Source: Eisenbergiella porci
GTDB taxonomy: Bacteria; Bacillota; Clostridia; Lachnospirales; Lachnospiraceae
Assembly (NCBI RefSeq): GCF_009696275.1
Contig: NZ_VUMI01000001.1
Coordinates: 1-64,000 of the forward strand
Length of the DNA stretch: 64,000 bases
Direction: 5' to 3'
The position numbers were made by a program, and so were the translations under genes. The notes below the pieces were generated by a model that saw only the letters and a list, made by a program, of their open reading frames with translations, was not told the DNA's origin and did no database searches. Of the stretch, positions 25,877-34,075 are shown in pieces (position 1 is the stretch's first letter; each line of letters opens with the position of its first letter).

Positions 25877-26863
25877 TTAGCATATCCTCGGTAATCCCTC
25901 TCCTATTAGTTCTGATAGGATGCGGGTACCGCCTATGGGGGTGGTTAGGAGGATTTTTCCTTTTTCTTTTTGGGAAATATGGCCTATGATGGCGGCGTTC
26001 TCTCCGTAGCGGCTTTTTTTCATGCATTCCAGGGCAAGGGGGGCATCTTCGCCGGCTACTACTGCGGTCATTTTGCCTTCGTTTCCCATGTAGAGGGGAT
26101 CCAGTCCCAGGAGGCCGCAGAAGCCTTTGACGGGGGCGGATACCGGGAGGCGGTTTTCTTCAAGCTCCACGCAGCAGTCGGAAGAAACCGCGAATTCATG
26201 CAGGACGGTCGCAAGGCCTCCGCGGGTCACGTCACGCATCGCTTTGATACGGACGCCTGCCTCCTGCATGGATTGTACCATTTCTCCCAGAGGGGCGCAG
26301 TCGCTCAGGATCTGGTTTTCAATTCCCATCCGCGCGCTGAGAATCGCTGCATGATGCTCTCCCAGATAGCCGGAAACAAGGACCGCATCTCCTTCCCTGC
26401 ACAGGGATGCACTTATGTTTACACCCTCCGGCACAAAACCCACCCCTGCCGTATTGATATAGACTCCGCCGTTTCCTTCTATGACCTTGGTATCCCCGGC
26501 CACAATCGTCACGCCTGCTTCCGAAGCAGTTTGGGCCATGGAGGCCGCAATCCGTTCAAGCTCCCCGCTCTGCGCTCCCTCTTCAATGATGAATCCGCAG
26601 GTCAGGTATTTGGGCTGTGCGCCGCTCATCAGCAGATCGTTCACCGTTCCGCATACGGAAAGCTTGCCGATATCCCCTCCCGGGAAAAAAATAGGGTTCA
26701 CAACAAAGCTGTCGGTCGTTACCGCAATTCTCCCGCTTCCCGGAACCACGGCGGAATCTTCCATTCTGGAGAGCACTTCATTATTGAAATTCCGGGCAAA
26801 TATATCCGCAATCAACTGAGAGGTTGCCCGTCCCCCGCTTCCATGCGCCATTGTTATCTTCAT
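25877..26863 (-). CDS. hypE: Hydrogenase maturation protein HypE (thiocarboxamide-forming dehydratase)
   Basis: HypE receives a carbamoyl group from HypF on its C-terminal cysteine and dehydrates it with ATP to thiocyanate, the source of the CN ligands of [NiFe] hydrogenases. The 328-residue protein shows MAHGSGGRAT at the N-terminus, TTDSFVVNPIFFPGGDIG, VAGDTKVIEG, RDVTRGGLATVLHEFA and the obligatory C-terminal tail LPRIC. It is the last gene of the ech-hyp operon, 43 bp after hypD. Confidence 0.97.
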   Translation of the reverse strand: MKITMAHGSGGRATSQLIADIFARNFNNEVLSRMEDSAVVPGSGRIAVTTDSFVVNPIFFPGGDIGKLSVCGTVNDLLMSGAQPKYLTCGFIIEEGAQSGELERIAASMAQTASEAGVTIVAGDTKVIEGNGGVYINTAGVGFVPEGVNISASLCREGDAVLVSGYLGEHHAAILSARMGIENQILSDCAPLGEMVQSMQEAGVRIKAMRDVTRGGLATVLHEFAVSSDCCVELEENRLPVSAPVKGFCGLLGLDPLYMGNEGKMTAVVAGEDAPLALECMKKSRYGENAAIIGHISQKEKGKILLTTPIGGTRILSELIGEGLPRIC

Positions 26864-26906
26864 TTTCTTACCTCCAGCGTATCACAGGCTTTCCCGTGAT
26901 ACTGCA

Positions 26907-27938
26907 TTAATTGTAACAGCTGTTAAAGCAGCTGCCCTCCGTGGAAACCATACAGGCTCCCTGGGGTGTCTGCGGCGTGCATACCTTTCCAAACAGAGGA
27001 CACTGGGAAGGCTTTATTTTTCCCGTGAGCACCTGCGCGCAGCAGCATGCGGAATTTTTTTCCCGATCCTCGGTCAGCTCCCGGCTGCCGGCGTCGAAGG
27101 CTTCGTATTCTTTCCGCAGCACCATGCCGGAACCGGGAATGATCCCCATTCCTCTCCACGCGGCATCCGCAGGTTCAAAATAATCGGCCACCGTCGCGCG
27201 GGCCTGAAGGTTTCCTTCTCTTGTCACGGCCGAAGGATAAAAATTTGCCACCCGGCCCTTCCCCTGAAGCTTAACCAGCGCCGCAATGGCAGTAAGGATC
27301 TGTTCTCCTTCAAAGCCTGCCACCACGAAGGGGATTCCAAATTGTGCCGCCAGCCCCTCAAAGGCCTTGCTGCCCGTGATCACACAAACATGCCCGGGCG
27401 CGAGGAAGCCGTCTATTCCGCAGTCTGCGCTGCCTGCGCACATCCAGGATATGACCGGCGGCATCACCTTCAGCGAGGTGAGAAGGCGGATATTTTTGAT
27501 TCCTTTTTCCAACGCTTTTTTCAGCAGCATGGCATAAACAGGGGCTGTTGTTTCAAAGCCCACTGCCGCAAAAATATAAATATGCTCCCTGTCTTCCTCC
27601 GCCAGCCGTAAGATATCCATGGGCGAATAAACCATTTTCACTCGGCAGCCCCCGGCCTTTGCCTCGCTCAGGCTGCACCTGCTTCCCGGCACACGCAGCA
27701 TGTCCCCGAAGGTGACGATGATATTCTGCGGTTCCTTTCCCAAATCGATCAGCCTGTCAATATATTCCGTTACCGTGACGCAGACTGGGCATCCCGGCCC
27801 TGATACCAGCTGGATGGAAGGCGGCAGAAGGCCGGGGATACCGTTTTTGTTGATTTCAGCCGTATGGGTGCCGCAGACCTCCATCAGCTTCAGCGGCCTT
27901 CCCTGATAGCTCTGCAGATATTCAAGAATTTCCTTCAC
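26907..27938 (-). CDS. hypD: Hydrogenase maturation protein HypD (Fe(CN)2CO scaffold)
   Basis: HypD, a [4Fe-4S] protein, works with HypC to assemble the Fe(CN)2CO group. The 343-residue product has the conserved MEVCGTHT near residue 20, SGPGCPVCV, VGFETTAPVYA, and the C-terminal cysteines that bind the cluster (CPLFGKVCTPQTPQGACMVS). Its start lies inside the end of hypC (17-bp overlap), so the two are translationally coupled, as expected for partner proteins. Confidence 0.97.
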   Translation of the reverse strand: MKEILEYLQSYQGRPLKLMEVCGTHTAEINKNGIPGLLPPSIQLVSGPGCPVCVTVTEYIDRLIDLGKEPQNIIVTFGDMLRVPGSRCSLSEAKAGGCRVKMVYSPMDILRLAEEDREHIYIFAAVGFETTAPVYAMLLKKALEKGIKNIRLLTSLKVMPPVISWMCAGSADCGIDGFLAPGHVCVITGSKAFEGLAAQFGIPFVVAGFEGEQILTAIAALVKLQGKGRVANFYPSAVTREGNLQARATVADYFEPADAAWRGMGIIPGSGMVLRKEYEAFDAGSRELTEDREKNSACCCAQVLTGKIKPSQCPLFGKVCTPQTPQGACMVSTEGSCFNSCYN

Positions 27939-28152
27939 CCGCTATTTCCTCCAATTCCTCAAAAAGCTCCCGCAGCTGCCTGCCCTCCGTTTCCGACAGA
28001 ACCTGTAAAATACAGCCCGCATGTACGAGTACCTGATCTCCCGGCTTCACCCGGACAAGCCCTGCCTCCGCCCGAACCGTATTCCCCTGAAAATCCACTG
28101 CTGCTGTTGTTCCTTCCACTGATACCACCCTGCCGGGCAACGCTACACACAT
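27922..28152 (-). CDS. hypC: Hydrogenase assembly chaperone HypC/HupF
   Basis: A 76-residue OB-fold chaperone that starts MCVALPG; Cys2 binds the iron centre and carries it to the large subunit. Other signatures are VDFQGNTVRAEAGLVRVKPGDQVLVHAG. An AGGAGCGGAACAGAT sequence precedes the ATG. One HypC is present, fitting a single hydrogenase served by this operon. Confidence 0.95.
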   Translation of the reverse strand: MCVALPGRVVSVEGTTAAVDFQGNTVRAEAGLVRVKPGDQVLVHAGCILQVLSETEGRQLRELFEELEEIAGEGNS

Positions 28153-28237
28153 ATCTGTTCCGCTCCTTCTTCCTACTGTCGGCAGAAGTCCGGCAGCTTT
28201 AAAAATATAAAACTGTCGGCCCGCTGCATATTTTTAC

Positions 28238-30598
28238 TTACTGTTTCATCGTAAGGGACGCCAGCCAGGCCTGTCCCAGCGCGATGCCGCCGTCATTTCC
28301 CGGCACCTGTTCGTTTACATATACCTTAAATCCATCCTGCTCCAGAAGCTGCCGGCACCGTTCCTGTAAAATCACATTGGCAAAAACACCGCCGCCAAGC
28401 GTCACCTTGTTTTCATGAAACCGTTCTCTCAGCAGACGGCACATCGCAAGCACCATCCCGGCCGCCGCTTCATGGAAGCCCAGCGCCAGCGCCTGTATTT
28501 CCGGGCCGGGGGCATTTTTCTCCCCGTCTTTTCCCCGGTTTTTATCCCTTCCGAAGGGAACAAGCTCCCTGCACAGGATACGGATAAGCTCACGGCGATC
28601 CACAGTCAGTCCCTCCGGTGTTTCCCTTATGGGAAAAGGCAGCCAGACAGGCGCAAGTCCTTTTTCCATGGCCCCGGCTGCGGCGTTTTCCAGGGCTATT
28701 GCGCATTCGCCTTCATAGGTATTATACTCCCGGATTCCCAAAAGCGCACTTACCGCATCAAAGAGACGGCCCATGCTGGTGCTTTTTTCCGTATTGATAT
28801 GGGAGGCGACAGCGGCGTCCACGATGGCTGAATTACAATCAGGCAAAAGCTTTGCCAGAGCGTCATCCCGGGGAGCAAACCCAGCATGGAGAAGATGGCA
28901 CGCTGCCGTCAGGGCAGCATCCTTTGCCGAGGCATCCCCACCGCAAAGCTCTGTTTCATCCAAATGCCCTGCCCTGACAAAGGAGGAATCTGTGCATATG
29001 AGGAACTCTCCGCCCCAGATACTGCCGTCCGTCCCATAACCGGTTCCGTCAAAAATAACGGCAATGCAGCTGTTCAGCCCGTGTTCCGCCATGATTGACG
29101 CCGCATGGGCATGATGATGCTGAAACAAAAGCAGCTCCAGGTTGTGCAAAGACGCTATTTTTTCAGCCTGTGCAAAGGTAAGATAGCCCGGATGCATATC
29201 GCATGCCACCGTCTTGGGATGCAGTCCGAAAAGCCGCTCCATCCGCTCTTTGGCAGCCATATAGGTCTGGAATACCTTGTAATTTTCCATATCGCCAAAA
29301 TACTGGCTCATATAGGCCCGGTTCCCTGAAGCAAGGCAAAAGGCCGATTTCAAATCCCCGCCCATGGCCAGCACCGTGCCTGCGCATTCCCCGGGAAGCA
29401 GAATGGGGGAGGGTACGAAGCCTCTGCTGCGGCGAAGCATCTGGGGCCGCTCTCCGGTAACACGCATCAGGGAATCATCCAGCGGCGTTACGATTTTTCT
29501 GGTATTCCAGGCTATGCCATCCAGGCAGGAGGGCTGCTTCTCCCACAGCTGCTGTATTTCTTCTTCAGTTGTAAGAATCGGTTCCTCCGTCACATTGCAG
29601 CTGGTCATAATAAGGGGCCCGGCTTCCTCCGTGAGCATCTGATGAAGCCCTGTACAGGGAAGGAAGGCGCCCAGATAACGGCTTTCACCGCCTACTGCAT
29701 CTGAAAAAGCCTTACCGCCTTCTTTCCAGGAAAGAAGAACAATCGGCCTTGCGGCAGAACACAGAAGCTTTTCCTCCTCTGCGGACAGGATACAGTATTC
29801 CCGGATGCTGTCAAGGGATGGAAACATGACCGCAAAGGGTTTTTTCTCCCTTTGCTTCAGTATGCGCAGCCTCCTGACAGCGTCTTCAGATGCCGGCTGG
29901 CAGGAGAGCTGGTACCCTCCCACTCCCTTTAACGCCAGGACTCCGCCGTTTTTCAGCTGCCTTATGGCCGCCTCCAGCGCTTCGTCCCGGCTGAGCACGG
30001 CGCTGCCGTTATCCGTCCATAAAAGCTGAGGCCCGCAGTTCCTGCAGGAAATGGTCTGGGCATGCCTTCGTCTGTCCGCCTGCCGTGTATATTCCCGCTG
30101 GCACGCAGGGCACATGGGAAATTCACGCATGGTAATATGTTCCCTGTCGTAAGGAATTTCTTCAATAATACTGTAGCGGGGACCGCAGTTCACACAACTG
30201 ATGAAGGGATAGTGAAATCTTGCGTCCGATGGATTGTGCATCTCGGCAAGGCAATCCTCACAGACAGGAAGATCCGGCGGGAGCAGCGGAATATCCGTTT
30301 CATTTTTCCCTTCGCTAGGCACGATATAAAAGTCTGCCGGGCAGTTCTCATCTTCCAGACTCTTTTGCGCCAGCTTCTTGGCACGCACCTCTTTTACCTG
30401 GGCCGCCGGAGGGGCAGACGAACGAAGGCGACAGATAAATTTATCCATCGCCTCCTCGTTTCCAAATGCATCTATCTTCACTACGCCGCCGCTGTTGCAG
30501 ACGCTGCCGCTGATATGAAGTTCTTCCGCCAGGGCGGCAACAAAGGGTCTGAAGCCCACGCCCTGGACCACTCCCGTAATGGTGATTTCGTATCTCAT
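28238..30598 (-). CDS. hypF: Carbamoyltransferase HypF
   Basis: HypF makes carbamoyl-adenylate from carbamoyl phosphate and ATP and transfers the carbamoyl group to HypE. The 786-residue protein has the full domain order: acylphosphatase-like domain (VVQGVGFRPFVAALA, about 1-90), two zinc fingers (CEDCLAEM..CVNCGP and CPACQREY..CRNCGP, about 108-185), a YrdC-like domain (about 200-380), and a Kae1-like domain with metal-binding HHHAHAASIMAEHG near residue 500. Its ATG overlaps the echF stop (ATGA). Confidence 0.96.
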   Translation of the reverse strand: MRYEITITGVVQGVGFRPFVAALAEELHISGSVCNSGGVVKIDAFGNEEAMDKFICRLRSSAPPAAQVKEVRAKKLAQKSLEDENCPADFYIVPSEGKNETDIPLLPPDLPVCEDCLAEMHNPSDARFHYPFISCVNCGPRYSIIEEIPYDREHITMREFPMCPACQREYTRQADRRRHAQTISCRNCGPQLLWTDNGSAVLSRDEALEAAIRQLKNGGVLALKGVGGYQLSCQPASEDAVRRLRILKQREKKPFAVMFPSLDSIREYCILSAEEEKLLCSAARPIVLLSWKEGGKAFSDAVGGESRYLGAFLPCTGLHQMLTEEAGPLIMTSCNVTEEPILTTEEEIQQLWEKQPSCLDGIAWNTRKIVTPLDDSLMRVTGERPQMLRRSRGFVPSPILLPGECAGTVLAMGGDLKSAFCLASGNRAYMSQYFGDMENYKVFQTYMAAKERMERLFGLHPKTVACDMHPGYLTFAQAEKIASLHNLELLLFQHHHAHAASIMAEHGLNSCIAVIFDGTGYGTDGSIWGGEFLICTDSSFVRAGHLDETELCGGDASAKDAALTAACHLLHAGFAPRDDALAKLLPDCNSAIVDAAVASHINTEKSTSMGRLFDAVSALLGIREYNTYEGECAIALENAAAGAMEKGLAPVWLPFPIRETPEGLTVDRRELIRILCRELVPFGRDKNRGKDGEKNAPGPEIQALALGFHEAAAGMVLAMCRLLRERFHENKVTLGGGVFANVILQERCRQLLEQDGFKVYVNEQVPGNDGGIALGQAWLASLTMKQ

Positions 30599-31134
30599 GC
30601 TTTACCCTGTGCTTCGGAAGCGTTTGCTGCCGGGGCCGCATTTGCCTGCGCTGTATTTACCGTAGCCGAATTCGCCTGCGCCGTATTTACCGGGGCGGCA
30701 TTTGCCTGTGCCGCAGGCTTTGACGCGTATGCATCCGCCGCCGGGGCAGCCGGCTTAACCACAGGCTTTACCACCGGATCGGGCATATTTGTTTTCAGGA
30801 AGCTTTCCGTTTTCTTCACGTCCCCGGGCTGTGTATAGGTTTGCTTCATGGAAAGGCATTTCTTCGGGCACACCTCTACGCAGCAGCCGCACTGGATACA
30901 GCCAAACCGCTGGATTTCCCAGGTTTTGCCGGCCCGATCCACTGTAATGGCTCCGGTGGGACATTTTCTGGAGCACAGGCCGCAGAGCACACAGGTGTCT
31001 ATATCGATTTCCACGTGGCCCCTTGTCCTGTCAGGATATTCTCTCGGCTGCTCAGGATAAGGCCTTGTGGCGGGCTTGCTGAACAGGTTCTTGAGAACCG
31101 TACCCGTGAATTTCATGGTGTTCATGTTTTTCAT
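30595..31134 (-). CDS. echF: Ech hydrogenase polyferredoxin-like subunit EchF with Ala-rich tail
   Basis: A subunit with two [4Fe-4S] clusters passing electrons from ferredoxin to the hydrogenase. The core has two CxxCxxCxxxCP motifs, CVLCGLCSRKCP and CIQCGCCVEVCP. The start is taken at 31134 (MKNMNTMKF), with GAGGTTAAT before it. After about residue 125 an unusual 50-residue tail of Ala, Asn, Gln, Pro and Val follows, encoded by a 30-bp imperfect tandem repeat (roughly 30620-30710, unit NTAQANAAPV-like). That tail is not needed for the fold and could be a flexible linker or docking arm. The stop overlaps the hypF start. Confidence 0.92.
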   Translation of the reverse strand: MKNMNTMKFTGTVLKNLFSKPATRPYPEQPREYPDRTRGHVEIDIDTCVLCGLCSRKCPTGAITVDRAGKTWEIQRFGCIQCGCCVEVCPKKCLSMKQTYTQPGDVKKTESFLKTNMPDPVVKPVVKPAAPAADAYASKPAAQANAAPVNTAQANSATVNTAQANAAPAANASEAQGKA

Positions 31135-31172
31135 ATTAACCTCGATTCCTGCGGAGTTCATACCGCATTTTC

Positions 31173-31202
31173 CGTCACAGTCCGTACATCTGAACTGTGA
31201 CG
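31173..31202. other. Perfect hairpin in the echE-echF gap
   Basis: A nine-base-pair stem, CGTCACAGT/ACTGTGACG, with a 12-base loop sits in the only sizeable gap (about 140 bp) inside the ech operon. In the plus direction it is followed by ACTTTTTTC; in the direction of transcription it is preceded by A residues. It could mark an RNA processing site that sets the echE-to-echF ratio. Confidence 0.5.
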
Positions 31203-31275
31203 ACTTTTTTCTTTCCTGCCAATGCGCTGCAGTTTGACCAGCCGCACTGAATGCAGCTTCAGCCGCCCTGTAACG

Positions 31276-32355
31276 TCAACGCTCCGTACAGCTGATGCAG
31301 GGATCGATTGTCAGAATCAGAATCGGCACATCCGCCAGCTGGCAGCCCTTTAAAGTTTCCAGCAAAGCGGGCAGATTGGCAAAGGTAGGGGTGCGGACCC
31401 TGAAACGGTCAATAAATTTCGTGCCGTTTGCCTTTACATAGTAGATAGCTTCGCCTCTGGGCTGCTCTTCCCTCATGAAGTACTCCCCTTCCGGGAAGCC
31501 CTTGAAGGGTACTGCCACTTCACCGCCGGGGATCCTGGAAATTGCCTGCCTGATGAGATCAATGGACTGGAAGATTTCCCGGATACGCACGTCACATCTT
31601 GCATAGCAGTCGCCTATATCACTGGTCACGGGTTCAAAATTCAGATCTGAATAGGCTGCATAGCCCAGCTTCCTGTTATCCAGGGCGATTCCGCTGGCAC
31701 GCATAAACGGGCCGACCGCTCCAAGATCATGAGCCTGTTGCTTTGTCAGGAAGCCCACATCGCGCAGACGGCTGTTAACAGCGGTATCTTCCAGGAAGGT
31801 CCTGGCCACCACCTTCAGTTCCTTTTCAATATCATTAAAATCAGCAATAAAACTGCGCAGCATGGAAGCATCCATATCCTTGCGCTGTCCGCCGATCTTG
31901 TTTACGGAAAAAATAACCCGGCCGCCGGTGGAAGCTTCAAACATATCAAGTACCTTTTCCCGGATTTTCCAGGACTGCATGAACAGGCTTTCGAACCCGA
32001 AGGCATCCGCCAGAAGCCCCAGCCAGAGCAGGTGGCTGTGGATTCTTGACATCTCACACCAAATGGTGCGCAGATACTGCGCCCTGGGCGGTATTTCTAT
32101 GTTCATGATGTGCTCAACGGCTTCGCAGTAGCCCATACCATGCATAAAACTGCAGATACCGCAGATACGCTCCGCCACGTACACATATTCCGTAAATTCT
32201 TTTTTCTCAACGAGCTTCTCCAGCCCTCTGTGGACAAAACCGATGGAAGGGACTGCTTCCACTACCTTTTCATCCTCTAAAACCAAATCCAGATGAATCG
32301 GCTCCGGCAGAACCGGATGCTGCGGTCCAAAAGGAATCGTACTGCGTGTGGACAT
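31276..32355 (-). CDS. echE: Ech [NiFe] hydrogenase large subunit EchE
   Basis: The catalytic subunit of a group 4 [NiFe] hydrogenase, 359 residues. The N-terminal nickel ligands are in RICGICSFMHG and the C-terminal ones in DPCISCTER. The protein ends right after that motif, so there is no C-terminal peptide to be cut off. Other [NiFe] large subunits carry such an extension and need a dedicated protease; consistently, no protease gene is in this operon. It follows echD by 18 bp. H2 production from reduced ferredoxin, or the reverse, is expected at the inner membrane face. Confidence 0.96.
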   Translation of the reverse strand: MSTRSTIPFGPQHPVLPEPIHLDLVLEDEKVVEAVPSIGFVHRGLEKLVEKKEFTEYVYVAERICGICSFMHGMGYCEAVEHIMNIEIPPRAQYLRTIWCEMSRIHSHLLWLGLLADAFGFESLFMQSWKIREKVLDMFEASTGGRVIFSVNKIGGQRKDMDASMLRSFIADFNDIEKELKVVARTFLEDTAVNSRLRDVGFLTKQQAHDLGAVGPFMRASGIALDNRKLGYAAYSDLNFEPVTSDIGDCYARCDVRIREIFQSIDLIRQAISRIPGGEVAVPFKGFPEGEYFMREEQPRGEAIYYVKANGTKFIDRFRVRTPTFANLPALLETLKGCQLADVPILILTIDPCISCTER

Positions 32356-32373
32356 AATCTATTCTCCTTGTCA

Positions 32374-32712
32374 TTACCCTCTGAAGGGTGCCTCTTGCTT
32401 GATACGGTACAGGTTTCCATGATAATCCAGGGTGATCATCTTAATGGGGATTCCAAAAAGATCATGGATTTCATTCTCATAAAGGAATGCCGGCTCATAA
32501 ATATCACTGATGCTTACGATTTCCGTATCCGGTGAAATAACGAGCCGCAGCCCCACCATTTTATATTCTTTACCGAAGGAGTAGGTCACTTCCATTTTAT
32601 CTCCCGCTTTCGCCGCGCAAATCTGGACGATCCGATAGTCCCTGTGCTTCAGCTTCAGGACCTCCGTAACCAGATTTTCCGGTTCCACCTGCATGATTTC
32701 GCCGTCAATCAT
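32374..32712 (-). CDS. echD: Ech hydrogenase subunit EchD (NuoC-like)
   Basis: A 112-residue protein related to the 30-kDa (NuoC) subunit of complex I, seen in VTYSFGKEYKMVGLRLVIS, PAFLYENEIHDLFGIPIK and a short C-terminus. It has no cofactor and links the small and large subunits. It overlaps echC by four bases (ATGA). The length is typical of the minimal Ech type rather than of complex I. Confidence 0.9.
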   Translation of the reverse strand: MIDGEIMQVEPENLVTEVLKLKHRDYRIVQICAAKAGDKMEVTYSFGKEYKMVGLRLVISPDTEIVSISDIYEPAFLYENEIHDLFGIPIKMITLDYHGNLYRIKQEAPFRG

Positions 32713-33182
32713 TTTGCTCCTCCTTCCTGCTTCGCCTGCATTTTCTCTTCTTTCTTCCGCGCGGCGCGTTCCTCTCTCTTTTTATCCAGAAGAGCCACGG
32801 CCTTTACCACGCCGTCAATGATCGCTTCCGGTCTTGCCGCACAGCCCGGCACATAGATATCCACCGGAATGATGGTATCCACGCCGCCGATAATATTATA
32901 GCACTCTTTAAAAATGCCGCCGTTGCATGCGCAGATTCCCACCGCTACCACCACCTTCGGCGAAGGCATCTGGGAATAAAGCTGCTGTACCACCGGTTTA
33001 TTCTGTTCATTAATACCGCCGGTAATCAGGAAAATATCCGCATGCTTCGGATTTCCCGTATTAATGACCCCGAACCGCTCCACATCGTATACCGGAGTCA
33101 GGCAGGCCAATACTTCTATATCACATCCATTGCAGCTGGAGCCGTCATAATGCAGCAGCCAGGGTGATTTTGATACTTTCAT
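32709..33182 (-). CDS. echC: Ech hydrogenase small subunit EchC (NuoB-like)
   Basis: The electron-transfer small subunit, 157 residues, with the proximal [4Fe-4S] cluster ligands in SSCNGCDIEVLACLTP, VGICACNGG and VPGCAARPEAI. It lacks the extra clusters of larger small subunits, as in other Ech and NuoB proteins. The C-terminal 25 residues are a charged Lys/Glu tail. GGAAGGATGTAAC precedes the ATG. Confidence 0.94.
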   Translation of the reverse strand: MKVSKSPWLLHYDGSSCNGCDIEVLACLTPVYDVERFGVINTGNPKHADIFLITGGINEQNKPVVQQLYSQMPSPKVVVAVGICACNGGIFKECYNIIGGVDTIIPVDIYVPGCAARPEAIIDGVVKAVALLDKKREERAARKKEEKMQAKQEGGAK

Positions 33183-33208
33183 GTTACATCCTTCCTTTCC
33201 TGCTGCGA

Positions 33209-34075
33209 TTACTTCATCAGCATGACTATCATCAGATTAATTCCGCCGGCCGCCAGCGTCACGATCCAAGTCCATTTCAGCATGGTCTGCCATCTCACTC
33301 TGGGGAACACGTTATCGATCAGCGTTTCCAGAAGGAATGAGGCCAGACATACCAGAATGGCTGCAGGAATGCTCAACCAGCTGGAGTTGACGATGAAAAG
33401 TCCGATGACTCCCAGCAGGAACACATTTTCATACCAGTGGGAAAGAGTTACCAGCGCCAGGATATTGCCGGAAAGCTCTGTAGTCAGGCCTCTGACCATT
33501 TCCTGATGGGCATGGTGGGAGGTACTGATGTCATAGGGTGATTTTCTGAACTTAATGGTCAGGATATAAAGGAAGCCGATAAAAAATCCGGGCAGAAGGC
33601 AGATTGCGGAAATATTGCTCTGCGCAATCTCCTTTACGGAAAAGCTTCCCGTCGCAATATAAAATCCAATGGCCGTCAGAAGCACCATCGGCTCGTAAGC
33701 CATCATCTGCATCAGCTCTCTCTGCGCCCCCATGGAGCTGTACGGCGCATTGGCCGAGCAGGCCGACATAATAAAGAAAATACCCGCCAGCGTCAGTGCG
33801 AAGAACACCAGCAGAATGTCTCCGCCCCAGAAGAACAATGCCCCTGTGAACACGACAAAAACCAGAAATCCGCAGACAAGGAAATCCTGCACGCTGTTTA
33901 CCACAACGGACTGCTTTGCAAAGAGCTTGTTGATTTCATAAAAGGGCTGCAGCACGGAAGGCCCTTTCCTGCCCTGCATTCTGGCAGCGACCTTACGGTC
34001 AATACCTTCCAGGAGGCCGCCGATAAAAGGCGCGCATACGATATACAGAATGGCAAACCAGAAATATTTTGACAT
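33209..34075 (-). CDS. echB: Ech hydrogenase membrane subunit EchB (NuoH-like)
   Basis: A 288-residue integral membrane protein with about eight helices, related to NuoH/HycD, which connects the hydrophilic arm with the ion pump. Recognisable are GGLLEGIDRKVAARMQGRKG in the first cytoplasmic loop and YDISTSHHAHQEMVRGLTTE. Its ATG overlaps the echA stop (TAATG). The acidic residues in the loops are typical of the ferredoxin-reducing hydrogenase version. Confidence 0.93.
   Translation of the reverse strand: MSKYFWFAILYIVCAPFIGGLLEGIDRKVAARMQGRKGPSVLQPFYEINKLFAKQSVVVNSVQDFLVCGFLVFVVFTGALFFWGGDILLVFFALTLAGIFFIMSACSANAPYSSMGAQRELMQMMAYEPMVLLTAIGFYIATGSFSVKEIAQSNISAICLLPGFFIGFLYILTIKFRKSPYDISTSHHAHQEMVRGLTTELSGNILALVTLSHWYENVFLLGVIGLFIVNSSWLSIPAAILVCLASFLLETLIDNVFPRVRWQTMLKWTWIVTLAAGGINLMIVMLMK

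Noticed and set aside
30600-30720. Tandem repeat considered as a CRISPR array
   Set aside because: Repeats are contiguous, in frame with echF and have no unique spacers.
30062-30838. Plus-strand open frame opposite hypF and echF
   Set aside because: Alanine-rich second half mirrors the echF tandem repeat; antisense shadow.
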